Source of the DNA: Mogibacterium sp.
GTDB lineage: Bacteria > Bacillota > Clostridia > Peptostreptococcales > Anaerovoracaceae
Direction of reading: 5' to 3'
Assembly: GCA_017434685.1 (NCBI GenBank)
Contig: JAFREV010000164.1
Coordinates: 1 to 16,375, forward strand
Length of the DNA: 16,375 bases
The notes beneath the pieces are model-generated. The model was not told where the DNA came from. It was given only the letters and a program-made list of their open reading frames with translations, and did no database searches. This document shows positions 1 to 5,922 of the stretch, piece after piece. A program made the position numbers and the translations under genes. Within the stretch, counting starts at the first letter, position 1, and every line of letters starts with the position of its first letter.

Positions 1-1
1 C

Positions 2-115
2 GCCGCGGCGCCTATAGCAGCGCGTGTTTGTAAGAGGCTGCCGGATAAACCTTTGATGGTGATTGTGGGTTTATTAATTATCGCTCTGAATATATATAAT
101 TTGCTTGCAAATTAG
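2..115 (+). CDS. C-terminal tail of a membrane protein, probably TauE/SafE (TSUP) family permease
   Basis: The window opens inside a reading frame that gives 37 residues and stops with TAG at 113-115. A basic cytoplasmic-loop-like stretch (PIAARVCKRLPDKPL) is followed by one hydrophobic helix (MVIVGLLIIALNIYNLLA) ending at the C-terminus. A small-residue run, a short 'KRLPDK' loop and a final helix is how TauE/SafE anion permeases usually end, so this family is the best guess. With only a tail visible the family call is tentative; that it is the end of an integral membrane protein is firmer. The rpsF promoter overlaps its last codons. Confidence 0.5.
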   Translation, partial: AAAPIAARVCKRLPDKPLMVIVGLLIIALNIYNLLAN

Positions 116-133
116 ATTGAAAACAAGTAAAAT
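105..133 (+). promoter_or_regulatory. Sigma-A-type promoter of the rpsF operon
   Basis: TTGCAA (105-110) and TAAAAT (128-133) are separated by exactly 17 bp. Transcription would start near 140, giving a leader of about 75 nt before rpsF. The -35 box lies inside the last codons of the upstream gene. Confidence 0.65.
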
Positions 134-161
134 ATTCGAGCGCGTCAATACGGATGCGCAT

Positions 162-213
162 ACCTGCTGCGCAGGGAAAGCCTGCGCCGATTATGACCAC
201 AGGAGGTGTCAAC
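162..213 (+). promoter_or_regulatory. Probable S6:S18-binding autoregulatory leader of rpsF
   Basis: The leader holds a 7-bp hairpin, GCGCAGG (169-175) with CCTGCGC (181-187), loop GAAAG. It is followed at once by CCG (187-189) and an unpaired stretch up to 199. CCTG (163-166) can pair with CAGG (200-203), closing an outer helix that covers part of the AGGAGG ribosome site (201-206). A hairpin flanked by an exposed CCG upstream of rpsF is the known signature of the RNA motif bound by the S6:S18 complex in bacteria. The pairings are seen by eye; the regulatory role is inferred from family knowledge. Confidence 0.6.
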
Positions 214-501
214 ATGAGAGATTATGAACTTCTATTCGTGCTTGATCCTAGCCTGGACGAAGAGCAGAAAGCTACATTGATTGAGACTGTTAAGTCGGTA
301 ATCAATGCAGACGGAGAGGCCGGAGAGCCTGATGTTTGGGGAGATAAGAAACTCGCTTACAGCATCGGAAAGAAAAACACCGGCTACTACGTAGTACTGC
401 CGTTCAAGGCTTCCGCTGAGCTTCCTAAAGAGCTCGACAGAAGACTCAGGATTAATGAAAACGTAATGAGACATATCATCGTCAGCCAGGACGAAGAGTA
501 G
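214..501 (+). CDS. rpsF: 30S ribosomal protein S6
   Basis: Encodes 95 residues, the normal size for bacterial S6, a ferredoxin-fold protein that binds S18 and 16S rRNA in the platform of the small subunit. It starts with the family hallmark MRDYELLFVLDP, and it ends in the conserved block RRLRINENVMRHI followed by an acidic tail. The ATG at 214 is chosen because AGGAGG (201-206) lies seven bases upstream; the frame is open back to an ATG at 154, but that lies in the structured leader and would add a non-homologous extension. It is the first gene of the classic rpsF-ssb-rpsR operon, with ssb starting 19 bases after its stop. Expression is probably controlled by the S6:S18 leader. Confidence 0.97.
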   Translation: MRDYELLFVLDPSLDEEQKATLIETVKSVINADGEAGEPDVWGDKKLAYSIGKKNTGYYVVLPFKASAELPKELDRRLRINENVMRHIIVSQDEE

Positions 502-520
502 TGCAAGGAAAGGGTGTAAT

Positions 521-1021
521 ATGAATCAAGCAATATTGATAGGAGGATTACCTAGAGATCCGGAACTTAGTTATACACCTAATACGCAGACTGCAGTTTG
601 CAGATTCACGGTTGCGGTAGACAGACCGAGAAGAAACGGTGAAGAGACCGGTACAGACTACATACGAGTTGTCGTATGGGGCAGGCAGGCAGAGAACTGC
701 GACCGCTATCTTTCCAAGGGCAGCAAGGTTGCCGTTCAGGGAAGAATAGAGACCGGAAGCTACACAAACAGAGAAGGTCAGAAGGTCTACACGACAGAAG
801 TTATTGCAAACAATGTTGAATTTCTGAGCACAAGAGGCAGTGGCCAGGGTGCTTCCAGAGCAACTTTTGCAGGCGGACCTGACAGCCCGTCAATGCCTGT
901 AGCAATGGCGGAGACACAGGAAACACAAGGCACCGCTTTCAGCGAAACGCAGGAAATAGCCGGCGGTTTTGAGGATTTGCCGGATTCCTTCCAGGCCGCT
1001 GAGGATGATATGCCGTTCTAA
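521..1021 (+). CDS. ssb: Single-stranded DNA-binding protein
   Basis: A 166-residue SSB. The N-terminal OB fold (about residues 1-105) begins MNQAILIGGLPRDPEL and contains the usual AVCRFTVAVDRP and DYIRVVVWGRQAEN blocks. A Gly/Ser/Gln/Glu-rich flexible tail follows and ends in DDMPF, the acidic tip that recruits replication and repair proteins. It coats single-stranded DNA during replication, recombination and repair, normally as a tetramer. The ribosome site is AAGGAAAGGGTG (505-516). Its place between rpsF and rpsR is the standard Bacillota arrangement and couples SSB supply to ribosome synthesis. Confidence 0.97.
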   Translation: MNQAILIGGLPRDPELSYTPNTQTAVCRFTVAVDRPRRNGEETGTDYIRVVVWGRQAENCDRYLSKGSKVAVQGRIETGSYTNREGQKVYTTEVIANNVEFLSTRGSGQGASRATFAGGPDSPSMPVAMAETQETQGTAFSETQEIAGGFEDLPDSFQAAEDDMPF

Positions 1022-1041
1022 GAAAGGGAAAGGCACGAATA

Positions 1042-1293
1042 ATGGAAAAAAACAGCAGACCAAGACGCATGAACACAGGCATGAGAAGACGTAAAGTTTG
1101 CCAGTTCTGCGCAGATAAAGACAAATCAATCGACTACAAAGATGCCGAGACTCTCAGCAAATACATCACTGAGAGAGGCAAGATTCTCCCAAGGAGAGTA
1201 ACAGGCACATGCGCTATGCACCAGAGAGCTGTAGCCAAGGCTATCAAGAGAGCCAGAGTAGTCGCACTGCTGCCGTTTGATGCGGATCAGTAG
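1042..1293 (+). CDS. rpsR: 30S ribosomal protein S18, zinc-binding form
   Basis: Encodes 83 residues of S18, the S6 partner in the 30S platform. The conserved core around residues 32-72 (DYKDAETLSKYITERGKILP, then the basic RR-TG-C-HQR block) is intact. Cys20 and Cys23 (CQFC) together with Cys57 and His60 (CAMH) make the four-ligand 'C+' version expected to hold zinc, as opposed to the zinc-free paralogs known in some bacteria. The start follows AGAAAGGGAAAGG (from 1020). A terminator begins 11 bases after the stop, so the operon ends here and does not continue into rplI/dnaB as in some relatives. Confidence 0.96.
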   Translation: MEKNSRPRRMNTGMRRRKVCQFCADKDKSIDYKDAETLSKYITERGKILPRRVTGTCAMHQRAVAKAIKRARVVALLPFDADQ

Positions 1294-1303
1294 AAAGAAA
1301 TGA

Positions 1304-1331
1304 AAGAGCCGGTTCGCAAGAGCCGGCTTTT
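1304..1331 (+). terminator. Rho-independent terminator of the rpsF-ssb-rpsR operon
   Basis: AAGAGCCGG (1304-1312) pairs with CCGGCTTTT (1323-1331), a 9-bp stem with one G-U pair and a 10-nt loop, ending in the T run. Confidence 0.85.
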
Positions 1332-1351
1332 GTTAGTTATCAGAGGAATTG

Positions 1352-2911
1352 ATGGCCGACGAGACAAAAGCAGTTGAAAATGAGAACAAGACGCCGAGGC
1401 TCCATGCGGTCAGAGGACATCTTAAGAAGCTGCATGAGAATCTGAAAAAAAGACCGCCGGGCAAACTGAAGCGCCGCAGACGCAGAATAAGTCGCAAGCG
1501 GCAGAGGCGGCAATTTTTTGTTATGCTCGGGATTTGGCTCTTTGCCTGCTTTGTTGCTTTTGTCGTAATCTATGAGCATTATCAGATTTATCCGGGGCTG
1601 GTGGAGAGAGATACGATCGTCGCGACAGACAGAGGGACGGAGTATGTTACGATCAATTGGGGCGAGGCACGCAATACCGCTAAGTATAAGATATATGTCA
1701 GGGAGCACAGGAGAAGCCTGACGGAAGACAACGATGAAAGAGTCAAGGTAGATGATACCTGGGATGAATATACCGTTACGAAACCGGGTATCAAAATAGA
1801 CGGGCTGAAAGAAGGGACTTCGTATTCGTTTGCCATTCGAGCAGACAGCGAGGAAAAGGAAGGCCTTTCCACACAAATGAGGAACTTCAGGACGAAGAGT
1901 ACTCAAAGCATCAAGGCGATGAGGAGGATTACAAAGTTCACCGCGAGCAAACCTTTCAAAATCGATGCCGAGGCTGAGACAAATCTGAAATTCGAATCGA
2001 GCGATGAAGAGGTTGCGAAGATAGACAGCGGCACAGGCAATATAGTCCTTACCGGTCCGGGCACTGTAGAGATAACGGTAACAGCCCAGGCCACAAAGGA
2101 ATTTGAGGAGGACAAAACCACGGTTGAACTTGAAGTGCTCGAGACAACGCCTGTTAAAGCGGGTGGTGCAAGGGCGCACAATATCTACCATCTTGATTCG
2201 GATAACTGCGAGATAGTAAAGACCGTTACGGGCGCCGACGGACATGTCGTGCCTCAGGCCTTCGGATACACGGGAGATAAATATATAATCGCTTATGGTA
2301 TGTCCGGCCAAGGCAGAATAGTAATGTATCCTGTGGAAGGAGAAGGCGAAGAAGGTAAAGAGGTAATAGCTCCCTCGATTGCCATGAGCCACCCTAACGG
2401 TTTCACATATGCTGACGAGAATAAAACCTGCTATTCCGCGAAGGGATGGAGCAGCAGGGTCATAACATACAATACCGAGACGGGCAAGATGGATGCTTTC
2501 AACCTGAGATACGGTTGCTCAGGTATAGGTTATGACCGCAAAGAGAAGAAACTCTATACGAGTTCGAGGACAGTGATGGCATCATATGACATCAGCGACG
2601 GCTACAGCGTTGCCAATACCTGCGGGGTCGTGAGACATTCGGGTTCGATGGCCACTCAGGATATAGGCGGCCACGGAGGCATTATGCTGAGGTGCCTGTC
2701 GGGAAGCAACAAACACGGGACGAATTATATAGATCTTTACGATATGCGAAACGGCACATACCTCGGAACTCTGACCTGTGACCTGAGCGAGGTTGAGAGC
2801 GCCATCGTAAACAAAGACGGCTTCCTTGAAATACTGGCCAATAATACCGGAAGCGAGGACTACATCTGGAGGACTGATCTGAATATAGAGACTCTCGCTG
2901 AAGGACTTTAA
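1352..2911 (+). CDS. Membrane-anchored extracellular protein: FN3 and Ig-like domains plus an unidentified C-terminal domain
   Basis: Encodes 519 residues. Residues 1-54 are strongly basic (runs such as KLKRRRRR) and should be cytoplasmic. One transmembrane helix spans about 55-76, so the rest is predicted outside (type II anchor). About 96-182 is a fibronectin type III-like module (YVTINWGEARNTAKYKIYV; GLKEGTSYSFAIRA). About 188-265 is an Ig-like/BIG2-like module (FESSDEEVAKIDSGTG, GPGTVEITVTA). Residues 275-519 form a beta-rich domain that is clearly homologous to the C-terminus of the convergent gene at 3018-4367. I do not recognise that domain; repeated motifs such as GIGYDRKEKKLYTSS suggest a propeller-like fold. 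The start is ATG 1352 with AGAGGA (1342-1347) close by; a TTG at 1349 is possible but too near that site. Function unknown; surface adhesion or ligand binding is a guess. Confidence 0.88.
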   Translation: MADETKAVENENKTPRLHAVRGHLKKLHENLKKRPPGKLKRRRRRISRKRQRRQFFVMLGIWLFACFVAFVVIYEHYQIYPGLVERDTIVATDRGTEYVTINWGEARNTAKYKIYVREHRRSLTEDNDERVKVDDTWDEYTVTKPGIKIDGLKEGTSYSFAIRADSEEKEGLSTQMRNFRTKSTQSIKAMRRITKFTASKPFKIDAEAETNLKFESSDEEVAKIDSGTGNIVLTGPGTVEITVTAQATKEFEEDKTTVELEVLETTPVKAGGARAHNIYHLDSDNCEIVKTVTGADGHVVPQAFGYTGDKYIIAYGMSGQGRIVMYPVEGEGEEGKEVIAPSIAMSHPNGFTYADENKTCYSAKGWSSRVITYNTETGKMDAFNLRYGCSGIGYDRKEKKLYTSSRTVMASYDISDGYSVANTCGVVRHSGSMATQDIGGHGGIMLRCLSGSNKHGTNYIDLYDMRNGTYLGTLTCDLSEVESAIVNKDGFLEILANNTGSEDYIWRTDLNIETLAEGL

Positions 2912-2959
2912 ACGCTGAGAGCATATTAAATACGGAAGGCACAAATGCACAAAGGCAAC

Positions 2960-2990
2960 CGGCCCCCAATGCGTGATGCATAGGGGGCCG
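2960..2990. terminator. Hairpin between convergent genes, probably a shared terminator
   Basis: CGGCCCCC (2960-2967) pairs perfectly with GGGGGCCG (2983-2990), and ATGC (2969-2972) with GCAT (2978-2981) extends the stem inside. It lies 49 bases after the plus-strand stop and 28 bases beyond the minus-strand stop. The T tract is weak on both sides (ATTTAT on plus, GGTTGCCTTT on minus), so efficiency is uncertain. Confidence 0.65.
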
Positions 2991-3017
2991 ATTTATGTGA
3001 GTTGAGATTGAGTTATC

Positions 3018-4367
3018 CTATTTTAAATCCTTTACGTTGAGCGGAGTCTTCCAGATGTACTCGTTGTATGTACCTCCGTGGTTGACGAGGAGTTCTACAA
3101 AGCCCTCGTTATTGACGACAACGCTCTCGAGTTCTCCGAGGTAGACGGCGAGCGATCCGAGATATTTGCCGTCGGATGCTCTGTATACGTCGAGGTAGTT
3201 CTTTCCGAATTTGTTTCCGCTGCTCATAGCGTGGAATATGAATCCGCCGTATGCACCGCAGTCCTGTACATATGATCTGCCGCTGTGAGAGCATTTGTTG
3301 AAGAACTTCTTGTGGGAGAATTTCCCGTCGGCGCTGTAGACTCTCACTCCGGAAAGCGAGGTCGCGTAAATCTTGTCGGTCGATCTGTCGTAGGAAAGAC
3401 CGGATGATGAATACGGAGTTTTACTCGTGCCGAACTTGCCCGTAGACGGACTCCATGTATAGATCTTTGTCTGGGCACCTTTCATTATGTAGCAAAGTCC
3501 CGTGTTCGGGTTATATGTCATTGCGTTTGGTTTGCCCATATTGTAAGGGAACCTTACGGCCTTGACGCGCTTGCCGCCTGCGGAGTAGGACACGATGCTC
3601 TGACCGTCACCCATTCCGAAGAGGATATGGTAGGTCTTCCCTGTGAAAGCCATACCCTGAGGAACCATGCCCTTGGCATAGCCTGTTACTCTCATCTTTC
3701 TGGCGCAGTTGCTCGAGTCGAGTGTATATACTATGCGTTCCTTTCCGCCGGCCGTAGGCTTTGCGAGTAGTTTAGCCGCTATGGACTTGTTTCTCTTAAT
3801 GGATGCGGCGGTCTTAAGATCGAGGTAGTCACCAATCATATATGCGGTTTTGTTTTTAACCTTTACTTTGTACCAAAGGTCGCTGCTGCCCTTTGCCTTT
3901 GCAGGAAGGTAGACTGTGACCTGAGTGCCGACAGGAGCACAGCCGACTTTGCCCATAGAAGTTCCGGCGCCTTTTCTGTAGTTAAGGGCATCCGTAGTGG
4001 TGGCTTTGACTGTGTTGTACTTGATGTTCTTGACACGGCCGACTTTGATGTATCCTTTTTTGGATCCGACCTTTACGGCGTACCAACGGTTTGAAGTGGA
4101 TTTCTTCGAAGTGAAAACCTCTGCGGTGATGGTAACTTTAGAATTCTTATACACTTTGCCGAGCGAAGCGGATGAAGTGCTTGCGGATTTCCGGAGAGTT
4201 ACCGTGTCGGTGGCCTTACCGCTTGCTGATGGTGCGGCGTGTGCGATCATCGGCAGCATCACGAAAATAAATGCAGCTGTCAGCATAATGGCTGTCAGTC
4301 GCAGCATCGGATTGATCTTAATCTTTTTACTCTCTGTTTCGTAGTTGTAGTTCAATAACTCATTCAT
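3018..4367 (-). CDS. Secreted protein with two SH3b domains and an unidentified C-terminal domain
   Basis: Encodes 449 residues. A long n-region leads into the hydrophobic stretch LTAIMLTAAFIFVMLPMIAHA, with probable signal peptidase cleavage after AHA (residue 44). Two bacterial SH3-type domains follow, about 51-115 (TVTLRKSASTSSASLGKVY, then WYAVKVGSKKGYIK) and 120-184 (ALNYRKGAGTSMGKV, then WYKVKVKNKTAYM); such modules often bind cell-wall peptides. Residues 210-449 match the C-terminal domain of the convergent gene: LDSxNC, VPQ, TGxxY, FGMGDGQ, LSYDRSTDKIY, C-x-HSG, NYLDVYRASDGKYLG, ESVVVNNEGFVELL, YIWKT. No catalytic motif of a wall hydrolase is visible. The ATG at 4365-4367 is preceded by GGAG and GAGAG; an internal Met at residue 21 would give a shorter signal peptide. 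Likely secreted and loosely wall-bound; function unknown. Confidence 0.9.
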   Translation of the reverse strand: MNELLNYNYETESKKIKINPMLRLTAIMLTAAFIFVMLPMIAHAAPSASGKATDTVTLRKSASTSSASLGKVYKNSKVTITAEVFTSKKSTSNRWYAVKVGSKKGYIKVGRVKNIKYNTVKATTTDALNYRKGAGTSMGKVGCAPVGTQVTVYLPAKAKGSSDLWYKVKVKNKTAYMIGDYLDLKTAASIKRNKSIAAKLLAKPTAGGKERIVYTLDSSNCARKMRVTGYAKGMVPQGMAFTGKTYHILFGMGDGQSIVSYSAGGKRVKAVRFPYNMGKPNAMTYNPNTGLCYIMKGAQTKIYTWSPSTGKFGTSKTPYSSSGLSYDRSTDKIYATSLSGVRVYSADGKFSHKKFFNKCSHSGRSYVQDCGAYGGFIFHAMSSGNKFGKNYLDVYRASDGKYLGSLAVYLGELESVVVNNEGFVELLVNHGGTYNEYIWKTPLNVKDLK

Positions 4368-4389
4368 TTTCTCTCAAACTCCATTCTTT

Positions 4390-4406
4390 AAGCACCCGGG
4401 GTGCTT
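4390..4406 (-). promoter_or_regulatory. Hairpin or operator at the 5' end of the SH3b-protein mRNA
   Basis: AAGCACC (4390-4396) and GGTGCTT (4400-4406) are perfect arms around CGG. The element sits between the likely start site (near 4415) and the ribosome site of the minus-strand gene, so it would form a hairpin at the beginning of the transcript, or serve as an operator. Confidence 0.5.
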
Positions 4407-4421
4407 GATTTGTGTACCTTG

Positions 4422-4438
4422 ATTATATGCGCGCGCAT
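4422..4438 (-). promoter_or_regulatory. Minus-strand -10 box abutting a perfect 12-bp palindrome
   Basis: On the minus strand a consensus TATAAT occupies 4427-4422. The adjoining ATGCGCGCGCAT (4427-4438) is a perfect palindrome filling most of the spacer between -10 and -35. The -35 position (TAGTCC) is weak, so an activator or a spacer-binding regulator is plausible. Confidence 0.45.
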
Positions 4439-4472
4439 GGGGGCGGACTACGAACCTTTACGTATAATAATC

Positions 4473-4501
4473 TTTCAAATTGTTAAGAATTTTTGTATAA
4501 T
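4473..4501 (+). promoter_or_regulatory. Promoter of the small secreted FN3 protein
   Basis: TTTCAA (4473-4478), a 17-bp spacer and a consensus TATAAT (4496-4501) point to a start near 4508 and a leader of about 45 nt before the TTG start at 4553. Confidence 0.6.
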
Positions 4502-4552
4502 GAGGCATGGAAAAGTTACAGAACGGTTATAAAAGATGGTGAGGTGAAGAAT

Positions 4553-5293
4553 TTGAAGAAAAGAACGATAAAAGGATTGATAGTAGCACTGATCGCAGCC
4601 CTTGTTGTTACGATGATGCCGCTGACGGTTTCTGCTGCGTCATACAAACCTGGAAAGGTTAAGATTACCAGTGTGAAAGTGAGTGCTGTCTCCAAGAAGA
4701 ACAACACTGCAACTCTGACTGTTAAGTGGAATAAAGTATCGAAGGCGACGGGATACGAAGTTTATGCAAAACACGCAACAGACACTAAGTGGTATAGGGT
4801 TAAAAAAGTAGGCAGATTCTACAGGGGACTCGAGATCAAAAAGACTCCGGCAGGAAAAATGCAAGTAAAGGTTCGTGCAATAAGAAAGGTGAAGGGCAAA
4901 GTATACAGAGGCAAGTTCTCGGTGGTAAAAACAAAGTTCATCACCGGAAAATGGAACCTGACAAAGGCCATGAATGCAAACGGAGGAAAGAAGGAACTCA
5001 AGAAACTGAATAATAATCTTGCGAAATACGGGGCAGCGATGAGCTTCAGCGGAAATACATGCACGATGACATATAAGCTGGAGAAGATGGAGCCGAGCCT
5101 TGACGGGTATGTTCTTAATGAAGAAGAGAAGAAAGAATTATCGCAGGATTTCAAAGACTACATTGCAAAGGCATACGGCGGTAAGAAGTTTGCAATACTC
5201 CTGAGAGATTGCTCCGGCGTTAAAAAGCCAAAAGCAGTTTTCACACTCAAATTAAACGGAAACCAAGTATGCTCTTACAGTTATGTGCCTTAG
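4553..5293 (+). CDS. Small secreted protein with an FN3-like domain
   Basis: Encodes 246 residues. I place the start at TTG 4553, with a GGTGAGGTG ribosome site just upstream (4539-4547). The frame extends back to a TTG at 4493, but that codon overlaps the promoter -10 box. The chosen start gives a clean signal peptide, MKKRTIKGLIVALIAALVV up to VSA|A at about residue 28. Residues 34-128 form a lysine-rich FN3-like module (TATLTVKWNKVSKATGYEVY; MQVKVRAIRKVKGKVYRG). Residues 133-246 form a second unit beginning GKWNLTKAMNANGG and containing AAMSFSGNTCTMTY and AVFTLKLNGNQVCSY; the GxW start with later strand pairs is reminiscent of lipocalin-like domains, but this is only a resemblance. Three cysteines (170, 220, 240) lie in this unit. 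Function unknown; no neighbour is close enough to form an operon. Confidence 0.85.
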   Translation: MKKRTIKGLIVALIAALVVTMMPLTVSAASYKPGKVKITSVKVSAVSKKNNTATLTVKWNKVSKATGYEVYAKHATDTKWYRVKKVGRFYRGLEIKKTPAGKMQVKVRAIRKVKGKVYRGKFSVVKTKFITGKWNLTKAMNANGGKKELKKLNNNLAKYGAAMSFSGNTCTMTYKLEKMEPSLDGYVLNEEEKKELSQDFKDYIAKAYGGKKFAILLRDCSGVKKPKAVFTLKLNGNQVCSYSYVP

Positions 5294-5360
5294 ACAATAA
5301 CTGAAAGAGAATACAACTTAGCAAATCGAAGGATATAAAAGAATTCGAATAGCAGAAAGG

Positions 5361-5390
5361 GAGGCGAAATCAGTAAGATTTCGTCTCTTT
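5361..5390 (+). terminator. Rho-independent terminator downstream of the FN3 protein
   Basis: GAGGCGAAATC (5361-5371) pairs with GATTTCGTCTC (5377-5387), an 11-bp stem with one G-U pair and loop AGTAA, followed by TTT. It lies 68 bases after the stop codon. Confidence 0.75.
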
Positions 5391-5493
5391 GCTTATGGGC
5401 TTATTTATTCGTCGGCAATTGTCCTGGAGAAGCGTATTCTTACAAAATATATAGATTTGGTGTATTTTGGAGCGCTGCAGGGCGTGTGTAGTA

Positions 5494-5499
5494 TATAAT
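5494..5499 (+). promoter_or_regulatory. -10 box of the VanZ-like / PurL-like / LysR operon, only nine bases from the ATG
   Basis: A consensus TATAAT at 5494-5499 has no good -35 at the usual distance. Transcription would begin around 5506-5507, almost on the ATG at 5509, and no Shine-Dalgarno sequence precedes that ATG. A leaderless mRNA is the simplest reading. Confidence 0.45.
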
Positions 5500-5508
5500 C
5501 TATGCACT

Positions 5509-5922
5509 ATGAGAGATGTAATTTTTCAATTTATTATGTGGGTGTCGAGAGTGCACGACAGCATACTCGGCATCAATGATTCCGGTCAGTATAACCTGAC
5601 GGACAAACAACTGCATTTCTGGGTCATAGGCATTTTTGGCATGGCCTTGATTTTGCTTATTCAACCTGTTTTCAAAGGGCTTGCGGAGAACGGTCACACG
5701 CTCGTTATCACGTGGATCTACGTGTTTACGATGGTGGTTGTTCTCACGTTTGCCGTGGAGATAGGCCAGTGGTATTCGGGCACCGGTGTGCCGGAGTCTG
5801 AGGATATCGCGTACGGTATTACGGGATTTCTGATTCTGTTTGCCATCTATGCGATAGCACGCGCGACGATCATCACTATCTGGAGAATGATAAAAAAGGA
5901 AGATGAGTATGAGGAATTTTAA
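5509..5922 (+). CDS. Small integral membrane protein, VanZ-like
   Basis: Encodes 137 residues from ATG 5509. The frame is open back to TTG 5467, but that would add a stretch crossing the promoter. Three hydrophobic segments are visible, about 37-54 (WVIGIFGMALILLIQPVF), 64-83 and 101-125. The block VEIGQWYSGTGVPESEDIAYG (residues 83-103) resembles the conserved E-x-x-Q ... D-I-x-x-N/G region of the VanZ-like superfamily. VanZ itself gives low-level teicoplanin resistance, but most small VanZ-like proteins have no known role, so no resistance is claimed. Its last 14 bases overlap the next gene, so the two are almost certainly co-translated. Confidence 0.75.
   Translation: MRDVIFQFIMWVSRVHDSILGINDSGQYNLTDKQLHFWVIGIFGMALILLIQPVFKGLAENGHTLVITWIYVFTMVVVLTFAVEIGQWYSGTGVPESEDIAYGITGFLILFAIYAIARATIITIWRMIKKEDEYEEF

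Noticed and set aside
1340..2392. Minus-strand 350-codon open frame
   Set aside because: It lies wholly opposite the FN3/Ig protein, which has a membrane helix and recognisable domains; the antisense product resembles nothing and crosses the rpsR terminator side.
4493..4552. TTG start at 4493 for the FN3 protein
   Set aside because: The codon overlaps the TATAAT box and the added residues precede a complete signal peptide; TTG 4553 has a good ribosome site.
5509..5922. Glycopeptide-resistance gene vanZ
   Set aside because: Only a loose match to the VanZ-like fold; no vanHAX genes nearby and the family is mostly of unknown role.
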